This document shows, in pieces, positions 23,019 to 33,969 of a DNA stretch of 64,000 nucleotides. Origin of the DNA: Phyllostachys edulis. Taxonomy: Eukaryota > Streptophyta > Magnoliopsida > Poales > Poaceae. Location of the stretch: positions 33,283,298-33,347,297 of the forward strand of contig CM070563.1 in the NCBI GenBank assembly GCA_036346405.1, read 5' to 3'. The number at the start of each line of letters is the position of its first letter. Positions within the stretch are counted from its first letter, which is position 1. The position numbers and the translations under genes are program-made. The notes beneath the pieces are model-generated. The model saw nothing but the letters and a program-made list of their open reading frames with translations, made no database searches and was not told where the DNA came from.

Positions 23019-24620
23019 TATTGGTGATATGCCCTAGAGGCAATCATAATGATGATTGTATCACGTCTATGTTTATGAGTTAATGAATAAATGTTATTCT
23101 GTTCCTTGAATGAATCATTAGTTATATAGATCAACGATTATGTGACTTGTTGGTGAAACTCTTTAACTTATATGATGTCGTTCTAAAAGTATCCTCAGTC
23201 GAATATCCTTTGGTGAACACGGTGACTCTCGACCAAAGACATATATTGATTGATGACCATGTTTCACCGGTCATGGATATGGGGACATCGAATCAATAAT
23301 GTGAACATGTGTTAGAGAACATGGGGTTGGATAGACCCACCTTGAGACACTATTAAGATTGTCATGATTCTATGTGTCATTAGTTGGTCTCAAGCAATGA
23401 TGATGTATAATCCTTAGACCTGAGATCAGCATGGTTTCCTACATGTGTAATAGCACTCTTAGGGGTTGCCAAACGCTATTAAATAATCGGGGTAGTTATA
23501 AAGGTAGCCTTGGGTATGCTATGAAACATGCGGAGGAATGTGATTGTCGATATGGGATTTGCCCCTCCTAACATAACAGGAGAGATATCTCTGGGCCCCT
23601 CGAAGTGGTCGGATAAAGAAAGTGCATGGCCATGCCACTCGTGGTCGAAGAGTTCGACCACATAAGGTTATCCGATACTCGATCGAGAAAGTATTGAACA
23701 GTCCATGGATGACATAATATCTTACCTGGAGTTCAACTAGATATCGTGAGGCAAAGGGAGAATACACGAGTAGGTCGTTAAGTTCGAGCAAGTCATAGAC
23801 TGATCGAAATCGAGAAGCGGTCGAAGTCGTAGGCGATCAAAGTAAGATGGGGTCGAGCGTATTCCGCAGTGGTCAAACTAGTCGTGAGGAGTTCTGAATG
23901 GTCGTGTTGAATATGAAGCTGGTCGTATGGGGACAGGACCAAGTCGTAAGTGATGAGGACCAAGTCGTAGATCATATTGCATTAAGGTTCGTCCGATATA
24001 ATTCATGTGTATTTGGGAATCGTTATGTTCTACTAGGAACCGCTACGACTCGTGGTCGGAAAGGGTTTCCGAGTCACAACCAAACTACGCATGAACCTAA
24101 CGGGTCACACACTTAACGGGATGGAACAAATCAATACGAATACGATTCATAAAGCGTGTTCGGATAGGATCCGTCACGGGCACTATATAAAGAGATGCAT
24201 GAGGCTATCGCGAGGTAGAGGGGTTGACGTAAGTTGCTCTACCGAAACCCTAGCTGCCATCTTCCTGAGAGCCTTGCCGTGCGACTTGGTGCTAGCACAC
24301 GGCATTGGTTGTTCCTTCCTCGGGCGTGTGGATACCGTGAGGCGCCGCTGCTTGTTCTTTATTGCGCTTTGAGGACGATCCGCAAACTTCACAAGGAACA
24401 TCGGAGGTTCTTTGGAGGAGACGATCGACTACAAGGAAGAGGGCGATCGCCTCGACCACGACATCGGCGCGCTCTCGTTGGACGAGGTTGCTCCAACTCT
24501 TCTTCATTGCCTTCTTGGCGTCTAGTGGTAACGATCTGTGATCATCTACTTGCTTGGCTTCCTGGTTTATGCGATAGAATTTTTGAAATGTTGCTATCGT
24601 AGCCTACCCGTATCCCTACA
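23019..24620 (+). mobile_element. Solo LTR, Ty1/copia Angela/BARE-like
   Basis: It starts TATTGGTGATATGCCCTAGAGG, a slightly mutated form of the TGTTGGAAATATGCCCTAGAGG start common to Angela/BARE LTRs, and ends TATCCCTACA. Flanks are TACCC on both sides (23014-23018 and 24621-24625). It is 1,602 bp and carries TATATAAA at 24184. The 49181-50777 LTR is the same family in reverse. Confidence 0.88.
24184..24191 (+). promoter_or_regulatory. TATA box of the copia LTR
   Basis: CACTATATAAAG lies about 430 bp before the LTR end, as expected for the U3/R boundary of a 1.6-kb LTR. The related LTR at 49181-50777 has the same site weakened on the minus strand (about 49619-49626). Confidence 0.6.
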
Positions 24621-25390
24621 TACCCAACCTATGGTGGTCCAAAGGTACATGTTAACATGTCGAACACAAGTATTCAAGGAGTCATACTAACGAGTAGGTG
24701 TTTAGCTAATTTTCAAACCATTTTTATACAATTAGCCATGCATGTTGGTATAAAATAATATAATTTTGCAAACTAGGTACAACATGATCAAAGGTCTATG
24801 ACTTGCTTTCGTTTAAGAGCTGGGGGTCTTCGGTAGAGGTCGCCGGGTCTAGGAACTCTTCGGAGAAACCAGAATGTACACATGCGAAAAGAGCCAAGTA
24901 AATACAACGAATTCAAATAAAAACCAAAAACTACTAAGCTAGAACTAAAAGAAAAGCACAGGAACAGAAGAATTAGAAACGGGCTCTCGGGAGGAGGTCC
25001 TGAGGAGGAGGTCCAAAGGAGAAGTTCCAAAGGAAGAGGTCCTGAGGAGGAGGTCCGAAGGAAGAGGACTTGAGGAGGATACGACTACGCAACGTGGTCG
25101 TGAGAGCAAAAAGGAGAACAGGGCACGGAGAAACTCACTCGGACAGAGAGAAAGAGAGAGGGAGAGAGAGACTGGAGAAGGATGGCGAACGGCGCAGGCA
25201 CTTCGGTCAAGTCTCTGGCGGCGAGGTGGTCGAAGGCGGTGCAGCTCCAGTAGATTCCTTAGCGACGAGGAGGCGACGGCGCAGCTCTAGTAGATTCTTT
25301 GGCGAAACTTCAAGCACGGCGACACAGGGTGAGACCAAGAGAGCAGGACAGCTGGGTGGGGAAAAAGGTGATAAGAGGGGGCCGCTCAGG

Positions 25391-25398
25391 CTTTTATA
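25391..25398 (-). promoter_or_regulatory. Probable LTR TATA box
   Basis: The minus strand reads GGCTATAAAAGCC, a canonical TATA box in a small palindrome in the family-A LTR. Confidence 0.5.
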
Positions 25399-25609
25399 GC
25401 CAAGAGAGACAGGAAGAGCTATTGAGAAACTCAGAAGCACATGGTCAAGGGTAGGTGAAGGAGGAGATGGGGGCAGGTCGGGGAGGAGACAAGAGGAGAA
25501 AGCGGGTACTGTAGAAGGACAGCATTTAATGCACAAGAACCTTTGCGTCAGAAGTGACGCGACGAGTGGAAGAAGAAGGTGAGAAGGACTAACAGGTGGG
25601 GCTAGTCAA

Positions 25610-25930
25610 AACTCAGGAGGGTGGTCAACCAAAGGGGAGGTTGTGACCAAAGGGTGGTCTTGACCTAAGGGGTTGTCGTGACCCAAGGGGTGGTCTTTGC
25701 AAACAGACCAAGAGGGTGGTCTTGATCCAAGGGATGGTCGTGACCCAAGGGGTGGTCTTTGCAAAAAGACTAAGAGGGTGGTCTTTGCAAAAATACCAAG
25801 AGGGTGGTCTTGATCCAAGTTGTGGTCGTGACCCAAGGGGTGGTCGTTGCAAAAAGACCAAGAGAGTGGTCTTGACCCAAGGGGTGGTCGTGACCCAAGG
25901 GGTGGTCGTCAGGACCACCTAGGAGGTCTC
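25610..25930. repeat. Tandem array of GGTGGTC/GACCCAAGG units
   Basis: A unit of about 24 bp containing GTGACCCAAGGGGTGGTC alternates with one containing TTTGCAAAAAGACCAAGAG. At least eight units are seen. The short open frames here (for example 25606-25918 on the minus strand) are products of the repeat, not genes. Confidence 0.8.
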
Positions 25931-27784
25931 AGATTGGGGGGAGGTTCAAACGAGGGGGAGGTCCAAACAAGAGGGAGGTACGGTGCGAAGAGAAACGTGG
26001 CAAGCAAGGCCTTCTGATTTTGATCGGGCGGTTCAAAAACGATTGGACGTTCAGACCGATTGAACGTGCCAACAAGATCGGGCCGTCCAGCTATGATCTG
26101 ACGGTTCAAAACGAAGTGGATGGTCGGACTAGCCGAACGTGCCAATAGGATCGGGCCGTCCAGCACAGATCAGACGGTCCACGAAAATAAGGAGGCACGG
26201 AGCTGGGCCACGCGGGGAGAACGGAATGAACAGAGAAAAGAAAACAACACCAGAGAACTCCAACAAACTCAAAGCAAACAAACTCGAATTAATTGAAGTT
26301 TGATTTAGTCATTTTAAACACTTTAAATTCCAAAATCTCAAGTTAAGCTTTAGAACTTCAACAAAACCAAATGGTTATTTTTATTTTGAAAATCTCAGAA
26401 AAGCCCAGAAAATTGGGATGTTACAACTTGTCAAGACTGGCGACCAAAAAGGGGCAAGCTCGAGTTCAACTGCTTCGATCCGGCCCTTTGAGAAATTCGC
26501 TGAAGATATGGCTTCTGCAGAGAAAGCTAGGGTGATTGAATCGACCGAAGCTCTCAAAGCTCCCAAGGCTAAGGTACACTTCTACTACGACAACAAGACT
26601 TTTTCAGTTTCTGTCTCTCGTGGCTTTGTCAAGCAACTAGAAAATGAGAACTAGAAGAGTTTTATGTCTTTTGTGAAGGAAACTGTTGCACCGGGAGGGC
26701 CTATAGTTGAGGAAAGTGTTGCTCTTGGGGTGGTCGAGACAGGTCTCGGACATCCGGAGAGTTAGGAGGCCCAAGGAGCGGCAATTCTTGCTCAAGACCC
26801 ACGACCAGACGTGGTCGTGGCTGACCCCATCTCTCAACTCAAATTTTGACCAGACATGGTCGAAGAGAAGAAGTCGAAGAAATCTTCTTTGGGGAAGGTT
26901 TCTTCTGGAATCAAAATCAGGTCCAGGAAACAAAGGTATGTAAAAAGACAAAAGTGTAAGAACAGCATTTACCTTTTGTTTTCTACCATTTGACATGTTT
27001 TCCTTTTTGCAATCTTAGCCCGACTCCTCCAACCCTCAAGGACGTTCCTGTTGAGGAACCCACTGTTCTTTCTTCGATAGTTAGAGAGATGACAGTGGAG
27101 GTGGTCAAAGGGTCATCCACCGTCCATAGGGTGGAAGGGGCTATTTTTGCTGAAGCGGCTACGACCACTGAAGTGGTCATGGAGCCAGAAGTGAAGACGA
27201 CAGAGGTAGCGGTAGAAGCATCCAGCCATGGTGGTGAAGCATTCGATCACCATGCTGGGAAGAAAGTCGGTGTAGATGTTCCTCCCGGCCCCGAAGGTCA
27301 AGATACTGATGCCCCCACCACCGAAGAAGAAGAAGGGTCTGGCTTCTTCGACCATTCCTTCAGGTTCTTTGGCCCTGCATCTGTTGTGGGATCTTGTGCG
27401 TTTAGATCCCGTGATCGTATTCCTCACACTAAGGACATTCCTAATAGGGGGAATGTTTTCGATGACGAGCGTCTCGAAAAGGTGGGGTGGAACCGAGTTC
27501 AAGAGATCGATGAACTGAAAAACCCCACAAGAGTATTCTCTTTGTTTACTCGAACGAGCATGAATGTAAGTACCTTCCGCCCAACATTTACATATGTGGC
27601 TTTTCTCGCTTCTCACTGTCTTTCTTTATGCAGAAAGCTTTGGAACAAATTATCACTGTTGCTGAATACAATCGACAACTTGTTCAGCTATGATAGGAGA
27701 AAGCAGTACTCTGCGAGCAGACAGAGAGATGGTAAGTTATTGCTACTCATAGTCGTTTATGTTTTGACCACTTGCACAGTGCTC

Positions 27785-27975
27785 ATGGGGATTGTCGTAG
27801 AAAAACTTACGACTAGGAACTAGTCGTAGATGCACTTACGACCAGAGGATTGTCGTAGAAAAACTTACGAGTAGGTGCTGGTTGTAGAAGGACTTGCGAC
27901 CAGAGAATTGTCGTAGAAAAACTTACAACTTGGTACCAGCGTAGAAGGACTCACGACCAGGGAATGGTTGTAGAA
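27785..27975 (+). repeat. Second intronic copy of the TCGTAG hairpin array
   Basis: About three units contain TTGTCGTAGAAAAACTTACG followed by a related GTCGTAGA..ACTTACGACC half unit. It lies between two exon-like blocks of the antisense gene. Confidence 0.75.
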
Positions 27976-30369
27976 AACGACAACTTGTTCTATGCTCATA
28001 TCTACTCTTCGTCTCTGTTCAAGAGCGACAAAATGACCCTGGCTGATTCGCTCGACTACGAGAAAGTCGAAACAAAAGTTGCAGGGAAGAGAAAGAATCC
28101 CTTCTGAAGAAGCTTCAGGAGGCAAACTCTACAATTCAAAAGTTGCAGGGATGAATAAACAGTAAGTTCCGAACTTAAGACCGCTTATGATAATGACTTT
28201 CTTTTCTTTTTTCTAACTCTTATTCTTTTTCAGAAAAAGAGGCCAACATGGGGAAGCTCGAAATCAAGGACAAAGGAAAAAACCTTGGTTGTTCACGAGA
28301 TTTCCCGTATCACCAAAGAAAAAGATCAGGAGGTCAAGTCGTGGGAATAGCGATATGCAAAGAGCACTGCCTCCAATGACGATGAAGTCAAGAAGTTAGA
28401 TTCTCGACTAGAAGGTAAGCAACTCTTTACCTGCGACCAGTTTTCCAGTCATTTGAGGGTTATTTTGTCTGACTAGTCTTACTCTTTTCAGAGCAGGCAG
28501 TCGAAATAAAACAACTCCATGAGGCTTCGGCTCGTAACCAGGAGGAGATGAAGTTGATGAAGATTAACCTTCGGGACAATATTTTCCTCTTGAACAATGT
28601 ACTTAGCGGGCTACGTGCTGAGGAGGTCACCCCTTGTGAAGACACGATGATTGCTCACACGAGTACTATTTGAGAACAAGTCAGGACTTTGCAAGAGTTG
28701 GTGACTACTCTGAAGACCAACCAAGCTGATTCGATAAAACAGACGGTCAAAGGCGCAGTAAGTTTTGTTCTGGCAAAACTCCTTGCTCATGACCCTAATC
28801 TTAATCTGCAGCCAATCGAATCAAACTTCGACTGCTCTGAAGCAGAAGCGGAGCGGTTGATTGAAGATATGCAGTCGGTCAACAAGAAGGTCACGGAGGA
28901 GATGCAAATAGGATCTCCCTCATTAGAGTAGGTTGCAGTAGGGAACTTGTAAAGAAAAGCTTTCTGAATATATGAATCTGCCTTTTCCTAACTGAAACGT
29001 CGAATGAATTGGCGTATAGTCTCATGGTCATTTTGTCTCATCCTGTGCAGGTCATGCTCCTTCCCAGGACGATGGTAGGTGTCCTGGAAATTGGCGACTA
29101 GGAGGTCGCGGAGGTGTTGTCATGAATAGATCGACTCGAGTGGTTGATTTAACAACCACGATCGAGCAGATCCCTTGAGCATAGTAGGAAGGTAATTCGC
29201 TATTACATGTTCTCCTCCTCCCGCTGCTTAGATAGCGGTCGTGTAGATCTGAAGGAATTCGATGGGATTTTGAGATCCATCAAACTTCTCCATGTTCACT
29301 GGTCGAAACCGAGGCGGCCAGTGAACTGCTCGGAGGTCGGGTGAGAAAGCCTGACACCCGGTAATGACTTCTTGACGCCTTCTTTGCGGAAAAGAAGGGT
29401 TGATATCACCAGGTGATCGTATACGATGATACCCAGTTGTGGGTTTACCCGACCTATGGTAGGTCTCAACCTTATGAGGGAAATACTCCTCGTATTCCAT
29501 CTGCTGTTGTAGATTTATGTGTCAGAGTGGTGAACGGTCACCTCTCCTGGAAGCTTGTTGATCATCAGGCGTTTGAGGAACTCTTCTCCTACTGGAGTTA
29601 AGGTTAGGAGAGCGACGCGACCTGGTGTCACGCCTATCTCCACGCGGTGAGTTGTTCGAACGACTGGTAACTGATGGAGTCGTACCGTATGACTTTTGGG
29701 TCCATGTCGTCGAGGGCGCTCGAGTCTAGCCATCATGCTTCAAAGCCTTCGTACGATCTCTTTGGAAAAGAGGTCGTAGCCGGGCGTTCAGGCAAGTTCC
29801 CGAGATGGTTTCTTGTAACATCCCAAATGTATTAATGGGTGTGTGTTTCAAATGTAAGAAAATATGTAGAAATTAAAACTTTTTCTCACATCTTGAAACT
29901 CTTGAACTCCTCTGTAATTCTTATCAAAAGTTGTGGAGTTCAAAAACCTAAACCTCCTGTGGACTAAAGTCCAACCTTTATTTCCACTTGTCACAAATCT
30001 TGTGCCAAACTTGGGGAAACAGTTTTCCCTTGGTCCTAGAGATGTTGTGGGACCTCTCTGGAAAATATCATAAGTTTTAAAACTTGTTTGATAATTTTTG
30101 GAGGTAAATCAAACCCTAATTTAGCCTTGAGGAATTTCCTGAGAAAAATGCAGTGCATAAAAACCTCTGGAAATTTTATGAAAGGTTAATCCTAATGTCA
30201 GCAAGCTCCAATTAAAATTTCATAAATTTTGGAGTTGATTTGCTATCTCATTTAAATCCCTAAAGTTTCAGCTGTTAAAAATAAACTCTTTTGGCTCTGC
30301 ACTGTTACTTGGGCTTGAGCCGCTTCCAAAACTGGTCAAACCCAACCACTTACTCAGCTCACCAGACCT

Positions 30370-31100
30370 CCTTCCCACCCACTTGAGGTCGCAACCGTTG
30401 GATCAAGATCCAACAGTCACGACCTCCTCCTCAACCAGCTCAGCTCAGACCTCCCACCTTGTTGAGGCCGTAGCCGTTGGATCAGATCCAACAGCCCATG
30501 ACCTCCCCTCGATATCTAGCGCCCAAGTCCTCCCCGCGCCTGGTGTCATAGCCGTTGGATTAATATCAACGGCCACGACCTCCCCTTGGTGTCATGCGCA
30601 CCAGACCTCCCACCCGGGTGAGGTCGTAGCCGTTAGATGGAGATCTAATGGCCATGACCTCCCTCTCTCATCTCGTAGCCGTTGGATGGAGATCCAACCG
30701 CTACGACCTCCTTTCCTACTCAGTGTCTGGCCTAATAGCCCAGACCTCCCGCACCTCAGGTCGTGCCCCTTAGATCTAAATCTAACCGCCATGACCTCCT
30801 TTGCGCTCTGGCAAGGCCGAGACCTCCCTCTTTGATCGGCACCATTGGATGCAAATCCAGCGGTCTGACCTCCTTAGTGTAATCTGTGGCGCTTGGACCT
30901 CCCAATTGTTGTGCGCCCTTGGATTGAAATCCAAAGGCCACGACCTCCTCGCTCTGTTGTGCGCCCTTGGATTAAAATCCAAAGGCCATGACCTCCACAT
31001 CCTTGGGCTGTATCGCACGCAGCGTTAAGTCCTCACCATCTGGTCCTCGCCTTTGGATTTACATCCAATGGCCAGGACCTCCTAACCCATTTTCCTTTGC
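30370..31100. repeat. Array of CCGTTGGAT..ATCCAACGG palindromes
   Basis: About ten units, 50-90 bp apart, each contain an inverted repeat of the form CCGTTGGAT-N(3-5)-ATCCAACGG (variants CCCTTGGAT, CCGTTAGAT) followed by CCACGACCTCC. Both arms usually change together: TTAGAT pairs with ATCTAA and CTTGGAT with ATCCAAAG, so the palindrome is kept although the sequence varies. Confidence 0.85.
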
Positions 31101-32379
31101 GCATCCGCGCAAGGGTGATCTAAGGGTCAGGACCTCCCCAGCCCTGATCCAAGGGCTGTGACCTCCTCCTTTCCATCTTGAACCTTACCGTTTCAACTCA
31201 AATCCGAGGGTCATGACCTCCCCATCCTCTTTATCCAACGGTGGAGAGCCTGCCCTGTTCTTCTCCTAGCTCTGGCGCACGCATGCGCCATAGCAGTGAG
31301 GAGGTCAGTGGCAGGTCATGTCCCAACGGCTCTGAGCTGCGCGCATTAAATGCGTGGCAGTGCTTTCCACCCCCTAGGCCATGCCCTACCTACCCCGTCA
31401 CCTCCATGTCCTATCCAAGCCATGGACCGTGCATGGGCTAAGCTCACCATGAGCTTAACCCATGGCTCATGAGCTCTTTTGCCCTAGCTATAAGACCTCC
31501 TTGGTATCTCCCCTTGGCTTCCTTTACACAACATTGAGCTTTGTCTTGCCACAGCTTGGCTGAGCTCTTCCTCCACAGACCTCCCCCAAATCGCCATTGT
31601 TGGAGCTTGGAGCTCCTTGGTGGCAGTGCTCCTGTGGCTCCCTCTCGACCACTGCTCCATTGTGCTCCTCAACTTCCTGGAAGTTTTAACCCTAACTCCA
31701 TTTGGGTTAACCTTTTCAGGAGAGGTCTAATTGGAGCTTGGAGCTTGGAGGACTTCCCTTTGGCCGTGGAGCTTATTGTCTTCCCCAGCACCGGTCCTCC
31801 TCTTCTCCAACTTCCCCGGCACCTTCAGGACCTCCAGGTACCTCCTTGATAGTCCTTTAGAGCTGGCACCTGCTTGTATGATCGCTGCGGAGCTCATTAT
31901 CACTGTTTGTGCTTTTGGCCGTGTTGGTCACCTTGCTCCTCTCCGGCTCGTCGGCGTTTTAGGCCGCCGCCGCCGTCGAGAGTGGGTCCACTGGGTGCGC
32001 AAGGCTATTGCACACTCAGTGGTGCCCTTGGATGTCGCCGGCGAGGTCGGCATCGCTGGCGAGGACCATTTCTTTGCGCTCGGAGTCTTTGTCGGACAAA
32101 ACAGCAGTGTTGTGGTCGTTTTAAGACAAAGATCCTCCTCTTTATTGCGGCAATCATTGCTTATCATTGTTAATCATGGGGTTAGCCTTTAATGCCCTAG
32201 ATCCTGTCCCCTGTTCGCGTATTTAAGGCCCGCGCGCCTGGTCTCCCCGCGCACACGCATCACTCTGGGACCTCTTTGCCCAAGGACCACCCCGTGGACT
32301 TTTGGCAAAGACCTCCCCAAAGACCTCCCCCTCGGGGTCCTCTTTGCAAAAGATCACCCCTGGTCTTTTGTAAGGACAA

Positions 32380-33007
32380 CCCCCAGGACCTCCTCCTATA
32401 GATCTTAACCGCCCATACCTCCCCTTGGAGATCTGAGCCGTTAAGACCTCCCCTTTTCAGATCTTGGCCGTTCAGGACCACCCCCGTGTGGATCTGGACC
32501 GTCCAGGACCTCCTCGCGTGAGATCTGAGCCGTTGAGGTCCTCCCAGTGGAGATCTCAACCGTATTGGACCTCCTCGAGGTCATCTCAGCCATTTATGTC
32601 CTCCCCGAGTTGATCTTAGCCGTTTAGGTCCTCCCTCGGACAATCTAAACCATTAAAGTCCTCCCTGGGAAAATCTAGACCGTCCAAGACCTCCCTCGAG
32701 AGGTCTTGACCATGTAGATCTTCCTTGGGGAGATCTTGATAGTTTAGATCTTCCTTTGGAAGATCTCAGCCGCTCAGGACCTCCCTCGTTTGATCTGGAC
32801 CGTCTCGATCCTCCCTCCCTTGTTGTGGTCCGTTGGATGTAGCATCAACGGCCACGACCTCCTTTCCCGTTAGCGCGCAGTGTTGCAGGGAGGACATGGA
32901 CCGTTGGATCCAAGATCAACGGCCCATGTTCTCTAGACCTGCGCTAGTGCGCGTGCGTGTTGTTCTCTGGGAGGTCTTGAGCCGTCAGATCCAGGATCAA
33001 TGGCTCA
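32380..33007. repeat. Second block of GATCT..CCGTT..GACCTCC units
   Basis: About twelve units of roughly 35-45 bp with GATCTNNNCCGTTNAGGACCTCC form, followed by three palindromic units like those at 30370 (near 32830, 32900 and 32980). It is broken on the right by the solo LTR at 33013. Confidence 0.75.
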
Positions 33008-33012
33008 TGTCC

Positions 33013-33969
33013 TGATGAGGATATTTCGATTGGACCGATGACACGAACAAGAGCTAAATTAATTAACTAACAGGTGAACTTGCTCTTAAATGATTTTAAT
33101 TTTTACTAATAAGAATATGTCACTACCTAATAGTTCCATGTTTTGCTTGTGCAGTTATACACATATAGAAGCATGCGAGACCGAGAACAATGAAGCTAGA
33201 AGCATTGAACAAAATCTTTGGTAGCATGACATGGAGTTTTGGTTGTGGTTGTGCCATGCAAGGTCTACATGCATACATGATACATGCATGTGTATCTTGC
33301 CCTCATGCATGTGATGTGTGTTGGTTTGAAGGAAAGCAAGGAATGCATGCATGTGTATCTTGCCCTTATGCATGTGGCGTGAGTTGGTTTCAAGGAAAGC
33401 AAGGAAAGGACAAAGTTATTTGCTATCGAGAGGAAAGCGTGGCTAAAGGGAGCTCTGTCAATTGCACCAACCGAACCACTTAAGGGAATCAATCATGCAT
33501 GCCATGCATGTACCAATCGAACCAATTAATTAGATTATCAACCGAGTCCGTTTCTATTGTTGACCGAACCAATTGGAGTTTGTTTCAGTAGCTTTTTGTG
33601 CGCACGTTTTGGCGGCCGGCTATTTAAGGAGAGCCTGCGCCATCATGTAAAGAGGAACGACAATTTTTATACAGATATCAATATATTCTTGATTCTAGGG
33701 TTTGAGTAATATTTGCCCCCACTAGAATTAGGAGTTCCAATCTGTTGTGTCGTTCCGTTGTTCTTGTGATTCCTTGTGTTTTGCAGGAGTATCGACACGT
33801 CTACTTTGTGTGATCAGGTAGACGGGATCACGAGCGTGTGGTTGGGCAAATTCTTTTTTGTCGCAGTTCTTTGTTTGACGATGGTTGGTGCCATCGGTTC
33901 GTCAGGTTGCACGGATCCAAAGTTATCAACGATCCTACGTCGTGAAGATCGGGCATTCCCCCCTCATCA
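33013..33969 (+). mobile_element. Solo LTR with TGATGAGG/CCTCATCA ends
   Basis: The ends are an 8-bp inverted repeat, TGATGAGG...CCTCATCA, and the flanks are TGTCC on both sides (33008-33012 and 33970-33974). It is 957 bp with a TATTTAAG box at 33621. The TGATGA..TCATCA termini and length recall LTRs of the centromeric CRM/CRR clade, but I cannot confirm that from one LTR. Confidence 0.75.
33621..33628 (+). promoter_or_regulatory. TATA-like box of the 33013 LTR
   Basis: TATTTAAG in a GC-rich surround, about 350 bp before the LTR end. Confidence 0.45.

Larger units (their letters stand above)
21618..26425 (-). mobile_element. Solo LTR, gypsy family A (second subfamily), interrupted by a copia LTR
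   Basis: The element runs TGTCACGCCCC...GGGATGTTACA with exact 5-bp duplications ACTTG (21613-21617 and 26426-26430). Without the copia solo LTR at 23019-24620 it is about 3.2 kb. It inserted into an exon of the antisense gene. It contains a minus-strand TATAAAAG at 25391-25398 and a strong tandem array at 25610-25930. It has no coding region or primer site, so it is a solo LTR. Confidence 0.9.
20181..28931 (+). pseudogene. Antisense gene of a Tat-lineage element (Transposase_28 / 'putative gypsy type transposon' family), broken
   Basis: Exon 1 (ATG at 20181 to about 20876) stays in one frame but has four in-frame stops. It encodes segments such as CECGLRLPAHPF, FGVELVNLIPNSI and TRRISPLKKR, characteristic of a protein family (Pfam PF04195) carried antisense in grass Tat elements. 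Further exon-like blocks have GT/AG borders: about 20926-21077, 21512-21617 continued at 26431-26935, 27019-27565, 27634-27731, about 28024-28130, about 28234-28420 and about 28493-28931. The later ones are rich in K, E and Q and look like coiled coil. The 21618-26425 LTR splits the third block; the frame on its two sides agrees once one copy of the duplicated ACTTG is discounted. The gene ends near 28931, tail-to-tail with gag. Its function is not known. Confidence 0.75.

Noticed and set aside
25606..25922. Repeat-like proteins on both strands
   Set aside because: They are translations of the tandem array in the LTR.
26990..27823. 277-codon open frame as an independent gene
   Set aside because: It runs through visible donor and acceptor sites (27565 and 27634) of the antisense gene and ends in a hairpin-repeat intron; it is an exon plus read-through.
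30383..30835. 150-codon open frame
   Set aside because: It is created by the palindromic repeat array; no conserved domain is visible.
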